A DNA stretch of 64,000 nt from Euhalothece natronophila Z-M001 (GCF_007904085.1 NZ_CP042326.1:3162001-3226000); one strand, 5' to 3'. Shown: positions 25,358 through 36,654, numbered from the stretch's first letter. Program-made: numbers and translations. The notes: a model not told the origin generated them from the letters alone.

Positions 25358-26190
25358 TTAGTTAGAAATTCAGCAACACAGCGATTAAAGGTTTCAGGTT
25401 GTCCTAAAAATGCCCAATGATTGCCAGGAACTGTCTTAATTTGTAAATCCTTCAAGTATTGGTGATAAGGTTTGAGCTGCCATTGCATGCGGTTCAAGCC
25501 TTTTTCGGGAATGATGAGAAGGGTGGGAATGCTTAAGGGGGAGGTTAGCCCATCCACTTTCATTACTTCTTTGAAGATGCCATTTCGAGCAGGAATGGTG
25601 AATTTACTTCCCCAACTGCCATCAGATTTTTGTTCAAGGTTAGCTTGGAAGACGGTTTTTTGTAGATCATTCCACTGCTTAAATTTACCCATTTGACGGG
25701 CTTGAGTTTCCGCTTCCTCATAACTGGAAAATGGCCCCATCCCCTTAAATGTAGAGAGGGTACGATAGAGAATTGGAAAGGTGATTTTTAGCCAACTGGG
25801 GAGTTTACCCATAAGAAAAGGATCAACTAAAATGAGGCGATCAAAGCGTTGGGGCTTCTGTTGCGCCCAGTAAGCAAGAACTTTTGCTCCCCAAGAATGT
25901 CCTAAAACACTGATTCTTTGCCAATTTAGGGCTTGACATAAACCTTCTAAGTCGGCGGTAATTTCAGGAAATGTATAATGGGTTTCACTGGGTTTGCTAC
26001 TTTCCCCATGACCGCGAAGATCAGGGGCAATGATATGATATTGGCTGGCAAGAGCTTCCCCTAAACTTGACCAGACCACTGCTTGATCAGCTAATCCATG
26101 TAGGAGAAGTAGGGGAGGATTGTCAGAATTTCCCCATTCTAGATAAGAGAGTTCAATTTCAGAGAGGGTAAGAGTTTTTCGTGTTGCCAT
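25354..26190 (-). CDS. alpha/beta-fold hydrolase
   Basis: About 278 residues from the ATG at 26190 (MATRKTLTL). The frame is open to 26277, but that upstream part is simple-sequence DNA and is unlikely to be translated. Motifs are the oxyanion strand LLLLHGLADQ, DLRGHGES, the nucleophile elbow GHSWGAKVLA, an acid in ILVDPFLMG and a late His in PGNHWAF. Substrate unknown. The C-terminus overlaps arsM convergently. Confidence 0.87.
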   Translation of the reverse strand: MATRKTLTLSEIELSYLEWGNSDNPPLLLLHGLADQAVVWSSLGEALASQYHIIAPDLRGHGESSKPSETHYTFPEITADLEGLCQALNWQRISVLGHSWGAKVLAYWAQQKPQRFDRLILVDPFLMGKLPSWLKITFPILYRTLSTFKGMGPFSSYEEAETQARQMGKFKQWNDLQKTVFQANLEQKSDGSWGSKFTIPARNGIFKEVMKVDGLTSPLSIPTLLIIPEKGLNRMQWQLKPYHQYLKDLQIKTVPGNHWAFLGQPETFNRCVAEFLTN

Positions 26191-26302
26191 TTGATTTGAG
26201 GGAGATAGGGGGATGGGGAGACAAGGGAGATGGGGGGATGGGGAGATAATTACTGGTTTACAAAGGACGAAGGACAAATGACGAATGACAAATCAATTGA
26301 TA

Positions 26303-27415
26303 TTAGCTATTTAAAAAGTTTTCAAAATTGGGAACATCAACCCAGCCTCCTTGTTGATGAGATTGGTGGGTTAGATCCATGAGTAATTGGGAATAGACTC
26401 CCTCGCGTAAAGAAGGTGTCATAGAGTTTTGGGTTTTAATGGCTTGTACCCACTGGTCAATGAGACGGACAACTGGGGCAATGCGTCCATCCTGATAAAC
26501 TTTCGGAAAACCTAATCGTTGAGGAACAAAAACTTCGGAAAGGGTTTCTCCTGCAGGAGCGGCTAAAAAGCGGAAGCCATGAACATAGTCTTTGAGGTTA
26601 GGACTGCCTAAGACAATAGTACCGCGATCGCCGTACACTTCTACCCAATGACCACGCCCTTCATAGGCAGCGGCACTAATATTTAACTGACAGGGTGTTC
26701 CATCGGCTAACTCTAGCATTAATAAACAGGTGTCATCAGAATCTACGGGCTTCAGTTTTCCATTATCTTGGGGATCCGGGCGTTCAGCCACAGCCGTTGA
26801 TAACTGTCCACAGAGGCGATTAACGCCCCCAAATAGCCAATTAAGATAGTCAAAGGCATGAGACCCTACTGCCCCTAATGCGCCACCGCCTTTGTCTTTT
26901 TGAGCGTACCAATTCCAAGGCAGTTCGGGGTTAGCCCGTCTGGCTAGTAACCAGTCAATTTTTACCAGTCGCTTGTTCCCCACATAGTCTTTTTCTAAAT
27001 GTTCAGCTAGCATTTGCCATTCAGGAACAAACCGAAATTCAAAGTCACTAGCGGCAACTACGCCTTTGTTTTTAGCAAGATGATAAAGTTCTCGCGTTTG
27101 TTTGACATTGAGATTGAGCGGTTTTTCTAAAAGGAGATGTTTCCCTGCATTAATCACCGCTTTTGCCATGTCGTAGTGAAGGAAGGGGGGCGTGGTAATA
27201 CTTACTGCATCTACATCAGGAAGAGACAGAATAGTATTGAGATCATTACTAGCATGAGGAATATCGTTTTCTTGCGCGATCGCGCGAGCTTTGTCTAAAC
27301 TGCGATTATAAACGGCAACCGGCTTAGTTTCCTCATGAATTTGAAAAGCTGGAATATGGACTTTCTTCCCAAAACCCGTTCCAACAATTGCTATACCAAC
27401 AGAGCCATTGCTCAT
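26303..27415 (-). CDS. Gfo/Idh/MocA-family oxidoreductase
   Basis: 370 residues. An N-terminal NAD(P) Rossmann fold (VGIAIVGTGFGKKVHIPAFQ) is followed by LLEKPLNLNVKQTRELYHLAK with the EKP motif, then the C-terminal alpha/beta domain with GGGALGAVGSHAFDYLNWLFGG including the catalytic-type His. Family members oxidise or reduce sugars, inositols or biliverdin; the substrate cannot be told. It stands alone. Confidence 0.93.
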   Translation of the reverse strand: MSNGSVGIAIVGTGFGKKVHIPAFQIHEETKPVAVYNRSLDKARAIAQENDIPHASNDLNTILSLPDVDAVSITTPPFLHYDMAKAVINAGKHLLLEKPLNLNVKQTRELYHLAKNKGVVAASDFEFRFVPEWQMLAEHLEKDYVGNKRLVKIDWLLARRANPELPWNWYAQKDKGGGALGAVGSHAFDYLNWLFGGVNRLCGQLSTAVAERPDPQDNGKLKPVDSDDTCLLMLELADGTPCQLNISAAAYEGRGHWVEVYGDRGTIVLGSPNLKDYVHGFRFLAAPAGETLSEVFVPQRLGFPKVYQDGRIAPVVRLIDQWVQAIKTQNSMTPSLREGVYSQLLMDLTHQSHQQGGWVDVPNFENFLNS

Positions 27416-27570
27416 AAATCTCTCCTATTAAACTTTCCTGTGGCTGATTCTAACTAATTGTGAAATCTAGAGGGGATCAATTTTGGAAAAACTCATAGAC
27501 AGTCCTAAAGATTCGGGGTAGCATGATTCAAAACCTAAATGTTTTAACTTAATAAAAATTTATAAACGTT

Positions 27571-27915
27571 ATGGTAGTAACCGTTAACGAAAATAACTTT
27601 TCCCAAGAAGTTCTTAATTCACCCCAACCGACTTTAGTTCACTTTTGGGCTCCTTGGTGTGGATTATGCCATTTAATTACACCAACCCTAGCAACATTTC
27701 AACAACAGTGGAATCAAAAAATCAAATTAGTGAGTATTAATGCTGATGAAAATTTTAAACTTGCTAATGCTTATCGCTTAAAAAGTTTACCAACGTTGAT
27801 TTTATTTCATGAAGGAAAGATTATTTCTCGCCTTGAAGAACTAAAAGGGCGCGATGAATTGCATCGTACCCTAGAAACGCTTTTACAACGTCATGCTTTG
27901 GCTAATTCTGCTTAG
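27571..27915 (+). CDS. thioredoxin-family protein with CGLC active site
   Basis: 114 residues, a single thioredoxin fold. The active site reads WAPWCGLCHL, an uncommon CGLC variant of CGPC, and the cis-Pro region SLPTLILFHEGK is present. The changed Pro should alter the redox potential relative to a classic thioredoxin. The 3' end overlaps the convergent ftsH by 14 bp. Confidence 0.92.
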   Translation: MVVTVNENNFSQEVLNSPQPTLVHFWAPWCGLCHLITPTLATFQQQWNQKIKLVSINADENFKLANAYRLKSLPTLILFHEGKIISRLEELKGRDELHRTLETLLQRHALANSA

Positions 27916-29905
27916 AATCATTCACCATTGACTTTTCGGGATTGGTTTGATGATTATCGCTAACCGCAGAATCCAAATCAATCTCTGATAGTTGCCCCGT
28001 TTTTAGCCATTGTTCAAAATCGGCAGGGGCTTTGACTTGATCCAGTTTTTCCGTTAAATCGCTCCCCTCTAATACTTCTTCTTCAAGGAGAGATTGAGCA
28101 GTTTCTTCTAAAAGCTCAAAGTTTTCCTTGAGAATTTTTTGTGCCATGGTGTGGGCTGTTTCCACAATGGCTTTCACTTCCTCGTCAATGGCGGCAGTGA
28201 CTTCGGGACCCACAGAACGACGAGGACTGCTTAAACCTGGAATATACTGCTGTTGTGGTTTTTCAAAGGCAATGGGCCCTAAACGGTTACTCATACCATA
28301 GAGGGTGACACAGCGTTCTGCTAAGTCTGTTGCTTTCTGAATATCATCACTTGCCCCTGTAGAAACTTTACCAAAGACCACTTCTTCAGCAGAACGTCCG
28401 CCTAACATAATGGCAATCCGTCCCCGAATTTCATCTTCAGCGATAAGAAAACGATCTTCTTCAGGTAACTGTAGGGTATAACCTAATGCGCCAGCGCCAC
28501 GAGGCACAATAGATATTTTCTCAACACGCCCTGAACCTGGCATTAAAGCCCCAACCATGGCATGACCAACTTCATGATACGCAACAGTTTTTCTTTCTTC
28601 ATCTTGTAAGACGCGGGATTTTTTCTCTAATCCAGCAATAATACGCTCTAAGGCTTCTTCAAAGTCATCCATGGTGACATATTCATGGTTTTTACGAGCG
28701 GCTAATAGGGCGGCTTCATTAACTAAGTTGGCTAAGTCTGCACCAGCAAAACCGGGGGTACGAGCTGCGATGACAGATAAATCCACATCTTGGGCAAGTT
28801 TAATTTCAGGGACGTGAACTTCTAAAACTGCTTTACGTCCTTTTTTGTCAGGGCGATCTACAGAGACTTGGCGATCAAAGCGTCCGGGACGTTGGAGGGC
28901 AGGATCAAGGACTTCGGGGCGGTTTGTGGCAGCAAGTACAATTACGCCCTTATTGGCATCAAACCCATCCATTTCATTTAATAACTGGTTGAGGGTTTGT
29001 TCCTGTTCATCATTGCCACCGCCTCCAGTCATAGCACCGCTACCACCACGGGATTTTCCGAGGGCATCAAGTTCATCAATAAAGATGATACAGGGGGCTT
29101 GTTCTTGGGCTTGTTGGAATAAGTCTCGCACCCGAGAAGCGCCAACGCCGACAAACATTTCAATAAATTCTGAACCAGAAATGCTGAAAAAGGGAACGTT
29201 TGCTTCGCCAGCAACTGCTTTGGCAAGGAGGGTTTTTCCTGTTCCAGGTGGCCCCACTAATAATACGCCTTTCGGAATTTTTGCCCCAAGACGGCTATAT
29301 TTATCAGCGTTTTTCAGGTAATCAACGACTTCTTGGAGTTCTTCTTGTGCCTCATCAACTCCTGCAATATCTTTGAATGTGCAACCTGTGTCTCCTTCCG
29401 AATAAATGCGAGCTTTACTTTTGCCTACAGACATTAATGGGCTACTTGCGCCACCCTGAGCGCGGTTAAAGAGAAAATAGGCAATACTAAAGAATAATAA
29501 TGGGGGTAAAATCCAGCTTAATGCTCCGACTAACCAGCCAGCACCATTGCCGTTGGGCGCACCTCGATATTCAACGTCATTTGCTTCTAGAATTTCGGTG
29601 AGGTTGGCATCATTGGGAATGGCAAAAGTGTATCGGACAACGGGTTCTTCTGCATCTTCTACTGCATCAGGTTTGAGTGTATATTCGATGCGTTCTTCAC
29701 CAATGATGACTTCTTCAACTTTATTGTTTTCTACTTGTTCGATAAATTGGCTATAAGACACTTCTTCTCCTTCTCCCACATCAGCAAAAATACTGCCAAT
29801 AAGTAGGGCTAGGGCAATAATGGGAAATAGCCAACTCCCATTAAATCCTCGTTGTTTGGGTTCTTGTTGGGAAATTTGATTATTTTTAGAATTTTCTTTT
29901 GGCAT
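27902..29905 (-). CDS. ftsH: ATP-dependent zinc metalloprotease FtsH
   Basis: About 667 residues from ATG 29905 (MPKENS; a further in-frame ATG is at 29917). Two N-terminal spans flank a lumenal/periplasmic domain, then the AAA+ module with [29 protein letters not shown] and the [23 protein letters not shown], then the M41 protease site HEVGHAMVG. Cyanobacterial FtsH proteins degrade damaged photosystem and regulatory proteins in thylakoids. The C-terminal tail is longer and more acidic than in short FtsH forms. Confidence 0.96.
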   Translation of the reverse strand: MPKENSKNNQISQQEPKQRGFNGSWLFPIIALALLIGSIFADVGEGEEVSYSQFIEQVENNKVEEVIIGEERIEYTLKPDAVEDAEEPVVRYTFAIPNDANLTEILEANDVEYRGAPNGNGAGWLVGALSWILPPLLFFSIAYFLFNRAQGGASSPLMSVGKSKARIYSEGDTGCTFKDIAGVDEAQEELQEVVDYLKNADKYSRLGAKIPKGVLLVGPPGTGKTLLAKAVAGEANVPFFSISGSEFIEMFVGVGASRVRDLFQQAQEQAPCIIFIDELDALGKSRGGSGAMTGGGGNDEQEQTLNQLLNEMDGFDANKGVIVLAATNRPEVLDPALQRPGRFDRQVSVDRPDKKGRKAVLEVHVPEIKLAQDVDLSVIAARTPGFAGADLANLVNEAALLAARKNHEYVTMDDFEEALERIIAGLEKKSRVLQDEERKTVAYHEVGHAMVGALMPGSGRVEKISIVPRGAGALGYTLQLPEEDRFLIAEDEIRGRIAIMLGGRSAEEVVFGKVSTGASDDIQKATDLAERCVTLYGMSNRLGPIAFEKPQQQYIPGLSSPRRSVGPEVTAAIDEEVKAIVETAHTMAQKILKENFELLEETAQSLLEEEVLEGSDLTEKLDQVKAPADFEQWLKTGQLSEIDLDSAVSDNHQTNPEKSMVNDSKQN

Positions 29906-30128
29906 TTTGATAGGCAATTCTAGTTAAACTCAAAGTTAAATAATTTATTTCTATTTTCTGGGTAATGAGTTATGAGAAACAGCTATCTTGAGTTAGAAAT
30001 ATTTTTTCTCTCGTTACTTAATTTTCTAAAATTGCCCTGCCTAGATGTTTGCTCACGCGAAGCCGAACGCTCCAGAGCTACTCCTAACTCTATTTTACAA
30101 AAAATTTTTTGCAATGACAAGTAAAAAA

Positions 30129-30689
30129 TTAAGGATTAACTTCGCTCATAGACCAGTTTCCAGCGTTGTCTAACTTATAGAGATAACGATGTTGAGGATT
30201 CCCTTTTAAGCTGAGATAATCTACGTTTTGGGGAGAAAAAAGAAGAACGACAAAGGTATCAGGAATGGTGGAGGGAGGGGTATCAGGAAAAGGGTCAGGG
30301 GTGCGTGGGGCTTTAGGATGGGGCCAAATAAACTGTAAACGAGCATTTTCAGAGATTTGTTCCCAGAGAGTCTTTCGCACCTCGGAAGGGGCATCGGCAG
30401 TTATGAGGCTAATTTCTCCATGAAAGCGAAACTGCTCACGAGATTTTGTGAAATACCAGCAAATTTCAGCTTGGGGATGTTGCTGTAGATGAGAAACTTT
30501 CTCACTGCGGGCATCAGTAATGATTTGCAGGCTATTTGTGTGATCTTGAAAGCCTCGAAAGACAACAGTGCGATTGGTGGGAAAACCTTGGGGGGTGATG
30601 GTAGCGAGTTGAAAATAACGAGACTCTGGGAGGGAACGATTGAGGTGCAATGATCGCGCGATCGCGCTTCGCCAGGGAGCTAGAGCCAT
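30129..30689 (-). CDS. Npun_F5749-type FMN-dependent PPOX-family flavoprotein
   Basis: About 186 residues from ATG 30689 (MALAPWRSAI); the frame extends to 30698. Signature: SRYFQLATITPQGFPTNRTVVFRGF, DARSEKVSHLQQHPQAEICWYFTKSREQFRFHG and the C-terminal VDYLSLKGNPQHRYLY. The family is related to pyridoxamine 5'-phosphate oxidases and binds FMN; the reaction is unknown for this group. Confidence 0.88.
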   Translation of the reverse strand: MALAPWRSAIARSLHLNRSLPESRYFQLATITPQGFPTNRTVVFRGFQDHTNSLQIITDARSEKVSHLQQHPQAEICWYFTKSREQFRFHGEISLITADAPSEVRKTLWEQISENARLQFIWPHPKAPRTPDPFPDTPPSTIPDTFVVLLFSPQNVDYLSLKGNPQHRYLYKLDNAGNWSMSEVNP

Positions 30690-30823
30690 GAGAAACATGA
30701 AGATATCTTTGCTAGTTATAGCGCAGTTTTAAAAGAATCGCAACACTTTTTTTGAGACCTTTACCCTACTCAGAGAATTAATTAAGATAATAATCTCAGT
30801 CTTTAAATCAGCATCCCAAATTT

Positions 30824-33800
30824 ATGGTTAGAGAGCTTGCGCGTAAACAATCCACGAATTTTCCAGAAACTGCACCTGTAGCGAATCCTGTCTTCTTCCG
30901 AACTTATAGCAGACGAACAGAAGAAGGTAGAGAAACATGGGAACAAGTGCGCGATCGCTGTATTTCTGGATTAGTGAAACTGGGTCAACTGACTCGGGAG
31001 GAAGCCCAACTCTTAGAAACAACCATGACTCAGCTAAAAAGCCTACCTGCTGGGCGTTGGCTGTGGGTTGGTGGAACACAGTGGCTAGAGAATCCCAATA
31101 ACTACTCTGGGGCGTATAACTGCACTTCTACCAATGTCGTTGATTGGCGAGCTTTTGGCTTAATGATGGACTTAGCCATGATGGGCTGTGGTACTGGTGC
31201 TGTTTTAGAAGAGAATTATATTAACCAATTACCCACGATTCGGAATCATCTTCAAGTTGCAGTTAGGGGAGAAATTGGAACCGTGCTTCCTGAAGCCCGT
31301 CAAGAAGAGACAACGGTGACAATTACTAGTCCTCAAAGTGTAAAAATTTGTATTGGGGATTCTCGTCAAGGCTGGGTACAGTCGTATCAGGCGTTATTAG
31401 AACTAGCCAGTCAAGAAGACTTAGCCACAGAAATTAATGTAGAAATTGATCCCAGCCATGTTCGTCCGGCAGGAGAACGCTTAAAAGGCTTCGGCGGGGT
31501 TGCAAACCCGATAAAAATTCCTGAACTGTATCCCCGTTTAGCAAAAATCTTAAATCGGGCGCAGGGGAGAAAGTTAAATGCAGAAGAATGCTGTTTACTC
31601 ATTGACGAAGCGGCGGCGACAGTGGTTGCAGGGAATATTAGACGCTGCTTACCAGAAAACGCCCTTGTTCATACAGCTAGAGGACTTATTACCATTAAAG
31701 ATATTGAAGTAGGGGAATTAGTGCAAACGCCTCTAGGCTTCCGTAAAGTGGTGGATAAGTTTGATCAAGGGATGCAAGAGGTTTACGAATTAAACACCAA
31801 TGGAACAATTCCAAGAGCCACCCTTAACCATCGTTATGCTGTTTTAAGTAACGCCACAGGGGATTATGCTTGGAAAAAGGTTTCAGAGTTAGACCCCGAA
31901 GATCGTTTACTGCATAACCAAACCGTTCTTTCAGGCTTACCAACTACCCTTCCTCAAGACTTTACCGAACAAAGACCAGAAAAATCCCGAAATGCCAAAG
32001 CAATTACAATTCCTGAACTAACTCCTGACATTGCTTGGTTAATTGGCTTCACCCATGGAGATGGGTATGTTTCCCTTGGTCGCAATAAACATAATAAGCC
32101 CTATGGTAGTGTGACTTGGGCAACGGATGAAACGATTGCTGATGAAATTGAACTAAAATTAGGTCGTGCTTTAGCCCAGTTTGGTGTAACAGCAAAACGG
32201 CAAACTTTTGAGAAGGAGAACACCAATCGCTTTATTTGCAGTTCTATCCGCCTTGCTGAATACTTCTATCACTACATCAAGCAACCCAAAACCTCTATTC
32301 AAATCCCTGAGTTTATTTTGCAGGGAAGTATTGAAACTCGCGCTGCCTATTTAGCAGGGTTGATGGATAGTGATGGCGCAGTCAATAATCGTCCTCCCCA
32401 CTTAGTCACTACGGTTTATCAAGGCTTTATTCGTCAGGTGTGTGCCGTTTTATCCAGTTTAGGGATTGCAGGACGCATTTCCACCACAAGTCCTCAAAAT
32501 CCAAATTGGCAACCAAAATGGAACTTAACTTTGCCAGCGTTTAAGCGAGAGTATAATCGTTTAATTGCTCCCTATTCGGTGAAGGGAAATCTAAAAATTG
32601 GTCTGAAGATGTATGGATTTACCCTCCCTGGGGAAATGATGCGAGAAACCTATACCTATTCTGAAATGCAAGGGATGGGCTTCCAAGGAACTCGCAAAAT
32701 TGATTATAACTATGAGCGCTATGCCTGTGAATCAGAAACTGAAATGGATATTCCTGTCAGTTTTAAGGGGTTAGGTAGCGTTGATGTGGTACAAACTTAT
32801 GATATTGAAGTGGAAGATGCTCACTGTTTTTACTGTGATGGCTATCTGACTCACAACAGTGCAGGAATTCGGCAATTTGATAGCACTTCCCCCTTATTAA
32901 AGCAAAATCTCTGGAAACCTGATGAAAATGGGAATTGGCATATTGATCCCGAACGGGATGCGCTACGGATGGCAAATCATACCCGAGTGTATCATCGCAA
33001 ACCCAGTTTAGAAGATTGTGTGGAAGCGGTTCGCAGTCAGTTTTATTCTGGAGAAGGGGCGATTCAATATGCCCCAGAGGCGATCGCGCGAGGAAATGCG
33101 GATCTCTTAGACAATGAAGAAAAAGACAAGCCTTTCTAAAAACCTACACGGAAAAAGGGGTAGAGGCAGCAAGAGATTGGTTGAAAAATCAAGCCCCAGA
33201 AATGCCAGAGGATGAGATTGAGCATCGTTTAGAACGTTATGGTTTGAATCCTTGCGGTGAGATAGTCGGATCACAGTTCCATTGTAATCTCAGCGAGATC
33301 CATTTAAATCTCATTGATCCTGACAATGAAAAAGAACAAACGGAAGCCTTCCAAGCTGGGGCGTTATCAGTAGCCGCCCTTTTAAACCACAAATTCCAAG
33401 AACCGCGTTATCAATACAGTCGGGAACTTGATCCCATTGTGGGTGTTTCCTTTACTGGCTTATTTGATTTCTTTGTCCATGCGTTTGGTGTGGAGTGGCT
33501 ACGCTGGTGGGAAGAAGGTCGTCCTAATACCCCACAAGGTTATCACTTCCAAGAACGAGAAAAAGCCTATTTACAAAAGTGGCGACAAATTGTCCATGAA
33601 ACAGTTTGGGATTACTGCGACAGACATAATATTAAGCGTCCTAATCGCTGTACAACGGTACAACCCAGCGGCACTAAATCCCTACTGACTGGGGCTTCTC
33701 CCGGTTGGCATCCCCCGAAAGCCGTGCGGTTTATTCGTCGGGTTACCTTTGGCAAGAATGATCCCGTTGCCCGCGCGTGTCTTGACTACGGCTATAATGT

Positions 33801-34329
33801 CATTCCCTCCCAGTCAGATAAAGATGAAAATGGGAATCTTCTCCATGATCCCTTTGATCCCCGTTGTACAGAATGGCTAGTGGAAATTCCTGTTGCCGTG
33901 CCTTGGGCAGATTTAGAAGGGGCTGATGACATTGATATTTCTAAGTTCTCTGTTCTCGCACAATTTGACTTTGCTATGCAGGTGCAGAAGCATTATGTCA
34001 CTCACAATACTTCGGCAACTTTGGAACTGCGAGAACCTGAAATTGAGGATTTAGGAAAAGCCATTTATCAGTCCATCCAGAATGATGAGGGATATATTTC
34101 GGCGGCGTTATTAGCCCGTTTTGATGCTTATCAGACATTCCCCCGTTTACCGTTTGAACCCATTGATGAGGTTACCTATAATCAGCTGATGCAGGGTGTG
34201 AAACAGCGACAAAAAACGGATGATTTCTATGCTGCCTTGATGCAATATGATAATGGCGAACAAGATGAAGCTGGTCCCACTGGCTGTGATAGCGATAAAT
34301 GTATGTTTCCTGAATCCTTTGATCAGTAG
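30824..34329 (+). CDS. nrdJ: adenosylcobalamin-dependent ribonucleotide reductase (class II), intein-containing and frameshifted
   Basis: The N-terminal reading (30824-33139) has NPVFFRTYSRR, GRWLWVGG and NCTSTNVVDW, then an intein after NIRR, then SAGIRQFDST. It stops after EKDKPF at 33137-33139. One inserted base before TTTCTAAAA would continue into FLKTYTEKGVEAARDWL and the second frame to 34329, which holds GLNPCGEIVG (thiyl-radical Cys), FHCNLSEI, TVQPSGTKSLLTG and the C-terminal redox pair GCDSDKC. The two frames with the intein removed give about 760 residues, the family length. The first frame alone lacks catalytic cysteines. Frameshift, programmed shift or read error cannot be told apart. 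Confidence 0.92.
31646..32857 (+). other. intein with LAGLIDADG homing endonuclease inside nrdJ
   Basis: 404 residues (ORF residues 275-678). It starts with Cys (CLPENALVHTARGLITIKDI, block A) right after NIRR and ends DIEVEDAHCFYCDGYLTHN, with the penultimate His, terminal Asn and Ser as the +1 extein residue. Block B is visible at ATLNHRYAV. The two dodecapeptides of a LAGLIDADG endonuclease are WLIGFTHGDGYV and AYLAGLMDSDGAVN. The insertion splits the conserved NIRR-SAGI active-site segment, a typical intein site. The frameshift lies in the extein, outside the intein. Confidence 0.95.
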
Positions 34330-35706
34330 TTATGCTCTTGCTAAGAAAACAGCAGCTTCCACATGAGAAGTTTGAGGAAAGAAGTCCGCAGGTTGGATAT
34401 GAGTAACTTCATATCCACTGGCGGTTAATTTATTGAGATCACGAGCTAAGGTTGCTGGACGACAACTTAGGTAAACCAGTTTTGGGGGGGATAACTGGCT
34501 AAGGGTCTCTATAACAGCGCGATCGCAGCCTTTTCTCGGGGGATCAAGGAAAACTAAATCAGGGGTTTTCTCTAGCTGGGAGAGACAGTTTTCCACTTTT
34601 CCCACCTGAAAGCTGACATTTTTAATTTGATTCCGTTCGGCGTTGCGTTGCGCTTGCGCGATCGCGCTTTCTTGTGATTCAATTCCAATTACCTCTTTAG
34701 CATGACAAGCGAGGGGAAGGGTAAATGTTCCCACCCCACAATAGGCATCGACAACAGTTTCGGTTCCCGTTAGTGCCAATTTGTCTAAGATGAAATGGCA
34801 TAATGCTTCGGCAGTTTCGGTATTCACCTGAAAGAATGTATCAGGGCGTAAATAAAAGGTTAATCCCGCAAATTCTTCCTCTAATTCTTCTTTTCCAGCA
34901 ATACAGTGAGTTTTTTTGCCAAAAATCACATTATTGCGTTGAGCATTGTAATTGAGGCATACGCCCACTAAGTCTGGAAAGGTTTTTAACCAAGTTTGGG
35001 CTTGGCTTTCGATTCCCGCTAAATTACCATCAGTCGTAATCAGGGTTAATAACACTTCTCCCGTTTTTCGTCCAATTCTCAGCGCTAAATGTCGCAGTTT
35101 TCCGGTTCCTCTGGTTTCGTTATAGATACTCCAGCCTTGGGCTTCAATATCTTGCTTAATTTGGGCTAAAAAGGGATCTAAACGAGAATCTTGGACGGGA
35201 CATTGGTTAAGGTTAACTAATTTATGCGACCCTTTGCGATAATACCCTGCTTGGACATTGCCATTTTCCGATCGCTGTAGGGGATAGGTAACTTTATTGC
35301 GATAGTGTAACTCACTGAAACTGCTTAAAATGGGCGCAATGGGAGGATTTTTAATGTTACCAAGGCGTTCCATCGCATCTCGGATTACTTGTTCCTTTGC
35401 TTGATGCTGATGGCTTAAAGCAATATGTTGCCACTGACAGCCTCCACATTTATCCGCCACAATACATTGAGGGCGAATGCGATGGGGAGACGGGGTGAGG
35501 AGTTCTTGCACTTTTCCATAGGCATATTGAGGCTTAACTCGGACAAGACGCACTAAAGCGCGATCGCCGGTTACGGTATCAGGAACAAAGACCACACGGT
35601 TATTCCAGCGTCCTACCCCATCAGCGCGATCGCTGAGATCAGTGATTTCTACCTCAATTAAACTCCCTTGTTGCCATTTGGGTGTATCAGTTTGCGTCAG
35701 TGACAT
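34330..35706 (-). CDS. rlmD: 23S rRNA (uracil-C5)-methyltransferase RlmD-like, second paralogue
   Basis: 458 residues. TRAM domain at about 8-68 (GSLIEVEITDLSDRADGVGR), Fe-S cluster CIVADKCGGCQWQHI, SAM domain with VVDAYCGVGTFTLPLA, FLDPPRKGC and catalytic LVYLSCRPATLARD, ending FFPQTSHVEAAVFL. Its stop is next to the nrdJ stop, convergent. It is distinct from the shorter paralogue at 22220-23461. Confidence 0.93.
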   Translation of the reverse strand: MSLTQTDTPKWQQGSLIEVEITDLSDRADGVGRWNNRVVFVPDTVTGDRALVRLVRVKPQYAYGKVQELLTPSPHRIRPQCIVADKCGGCQWQHIALSHQHQAKEQVIRDAMERLGNIKNPPIAPILSSFSELHYRNKVTYPLQRSENGNVQAGYYRKGSHKLVNLNQCPVQDSRLDPFLAQIKQDIEAQGWSIYNETRGTGKLRHLALRIGRKTGEVLLTLITTDGNLAGIESQAQTWLKTFPDLVGVCLNYNAQRNNVIFGKKTHCIAGKEELEEEFAGLTFYLRPDTFFQVNTETAEALCHFILDKLALTGTETVVDAYCGVGTFTLPLACHAKEVIGIESQESAIAQAQRNAERNQIKNVSFQVGKVENCLSQLEKTPDLVFLDPPRKGCDRAVIETLSQLSPPKLVYLSCRPATLARDLNKLTASGYEVTHIQPADFFPQTSHVEAAVFLARA

Positions 35707-35842
35707 AGTTTTCTCTAACTTTTGCTAATCCAGATTCTGTTAATTGTTAACTATCCATTATTGATGGCACTTGCCAATTTGAGTTTTGCGATGCTACCAA
35801 GACAACACAAGCAAAAAAACTCAATTACTTATCAAAACTTTT

Positions 35843-36654
35843 TTATCGAGGCCATATTTTAACTGCCTTATCAGCTAGGTTATGGGCACGACGTTGTATT
35901 TCTTGTTCGTTCCAAACTGAAACATTCTGAAAATATCTATTCAGAGATATGTTACTCCTGATTAGGAGTTCTTTTTTGTCTTGAAATGCTTTATCAGATA
36001 ATTCGGAGTTGTATGCAGTTAGGGTTAAGTTACCGACTGTATGAAGGCATTTCTTGTGTATGCTATCGTAATTGTTTCCCAACATTTTCTCCCAAGGCTT
36101 ATTTAATTTTTGCGGCATAATATGTTCTATAGTTAAATTATTTGGATTGACTTCCTCTTTATTGTTCCAGCTTTCTAGGCTTTCTAATATTAATTTAGTA
36201 CGGTCTCTTTGATTTTGGTTATATAAATTAAATTTTACAAAATGTTTGCGAAATTCCTCATCATCAGGCCATCTTTTATTTCCTTCAAATTCACTTAATG
36301 TAATGTGTAATCCCTCAACTATATCATCATAATTTTTTATTTGACTATATAATTTTGTAAATATACTTCCTAAATTTTTGGTAGTAATGGATACAAATAA
36401 ACGACGTACAAAATAGGATTCTAGATATTGTAAAATTTTTAAAAACTTGTCTAGCGATATCTTGTTATCTTCATACTGATCATAAATATTAAGCAGGAAA
36501 ATTCGACTAGTTGTAAAATCTAATCTATTTAAGCGATCAAACTTTTTGTGTAAATGGGGATTTTATTCCAAGAATAAGGACGCTGAAAAAGCGGAATTTG
36601 AAATTGTTTACTACCTTCTAATAAATTACGCAAACTAGTTTCTAATGCCTTCAT
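35843..36654 (-). pseudogene. GmrSD/DUF262-DUF1524-type restriction protein, internally deleted
   Basis: The start at 36654 reads MKALETSLRNLLEGSKQFQIPLFQRPYSW, the DUF262 (GmrS-like NTPase/nicking) N-terminus, but after about 30 residues the frame breaks near 36550. A continuous second frame then encodes a helical middle part and the C-terminal DUF1524 HNH nuclease: LTIEHIMPQ, VGNLTLTAYNSELSDKAF, ending LADKAVKIWPR. Intact members are several hundred residues longer, so a large central part is missing. Type IV-like enzymes of this family cut modified phage DNA. Remnant of a lost defence gene. Confidence 0.8.

Noticed and set aside
28845-29321. 158-codon plus-strand frame inside ftsH
   Set aside because: Shadow of the highly conserved FtsH AAA domain.
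30699-30823. Possible cobalamin riboswitch before the B12-dependent nrdJ
   Set aside because: No B12-box-like sequence or supporting stems seen in this short gap.
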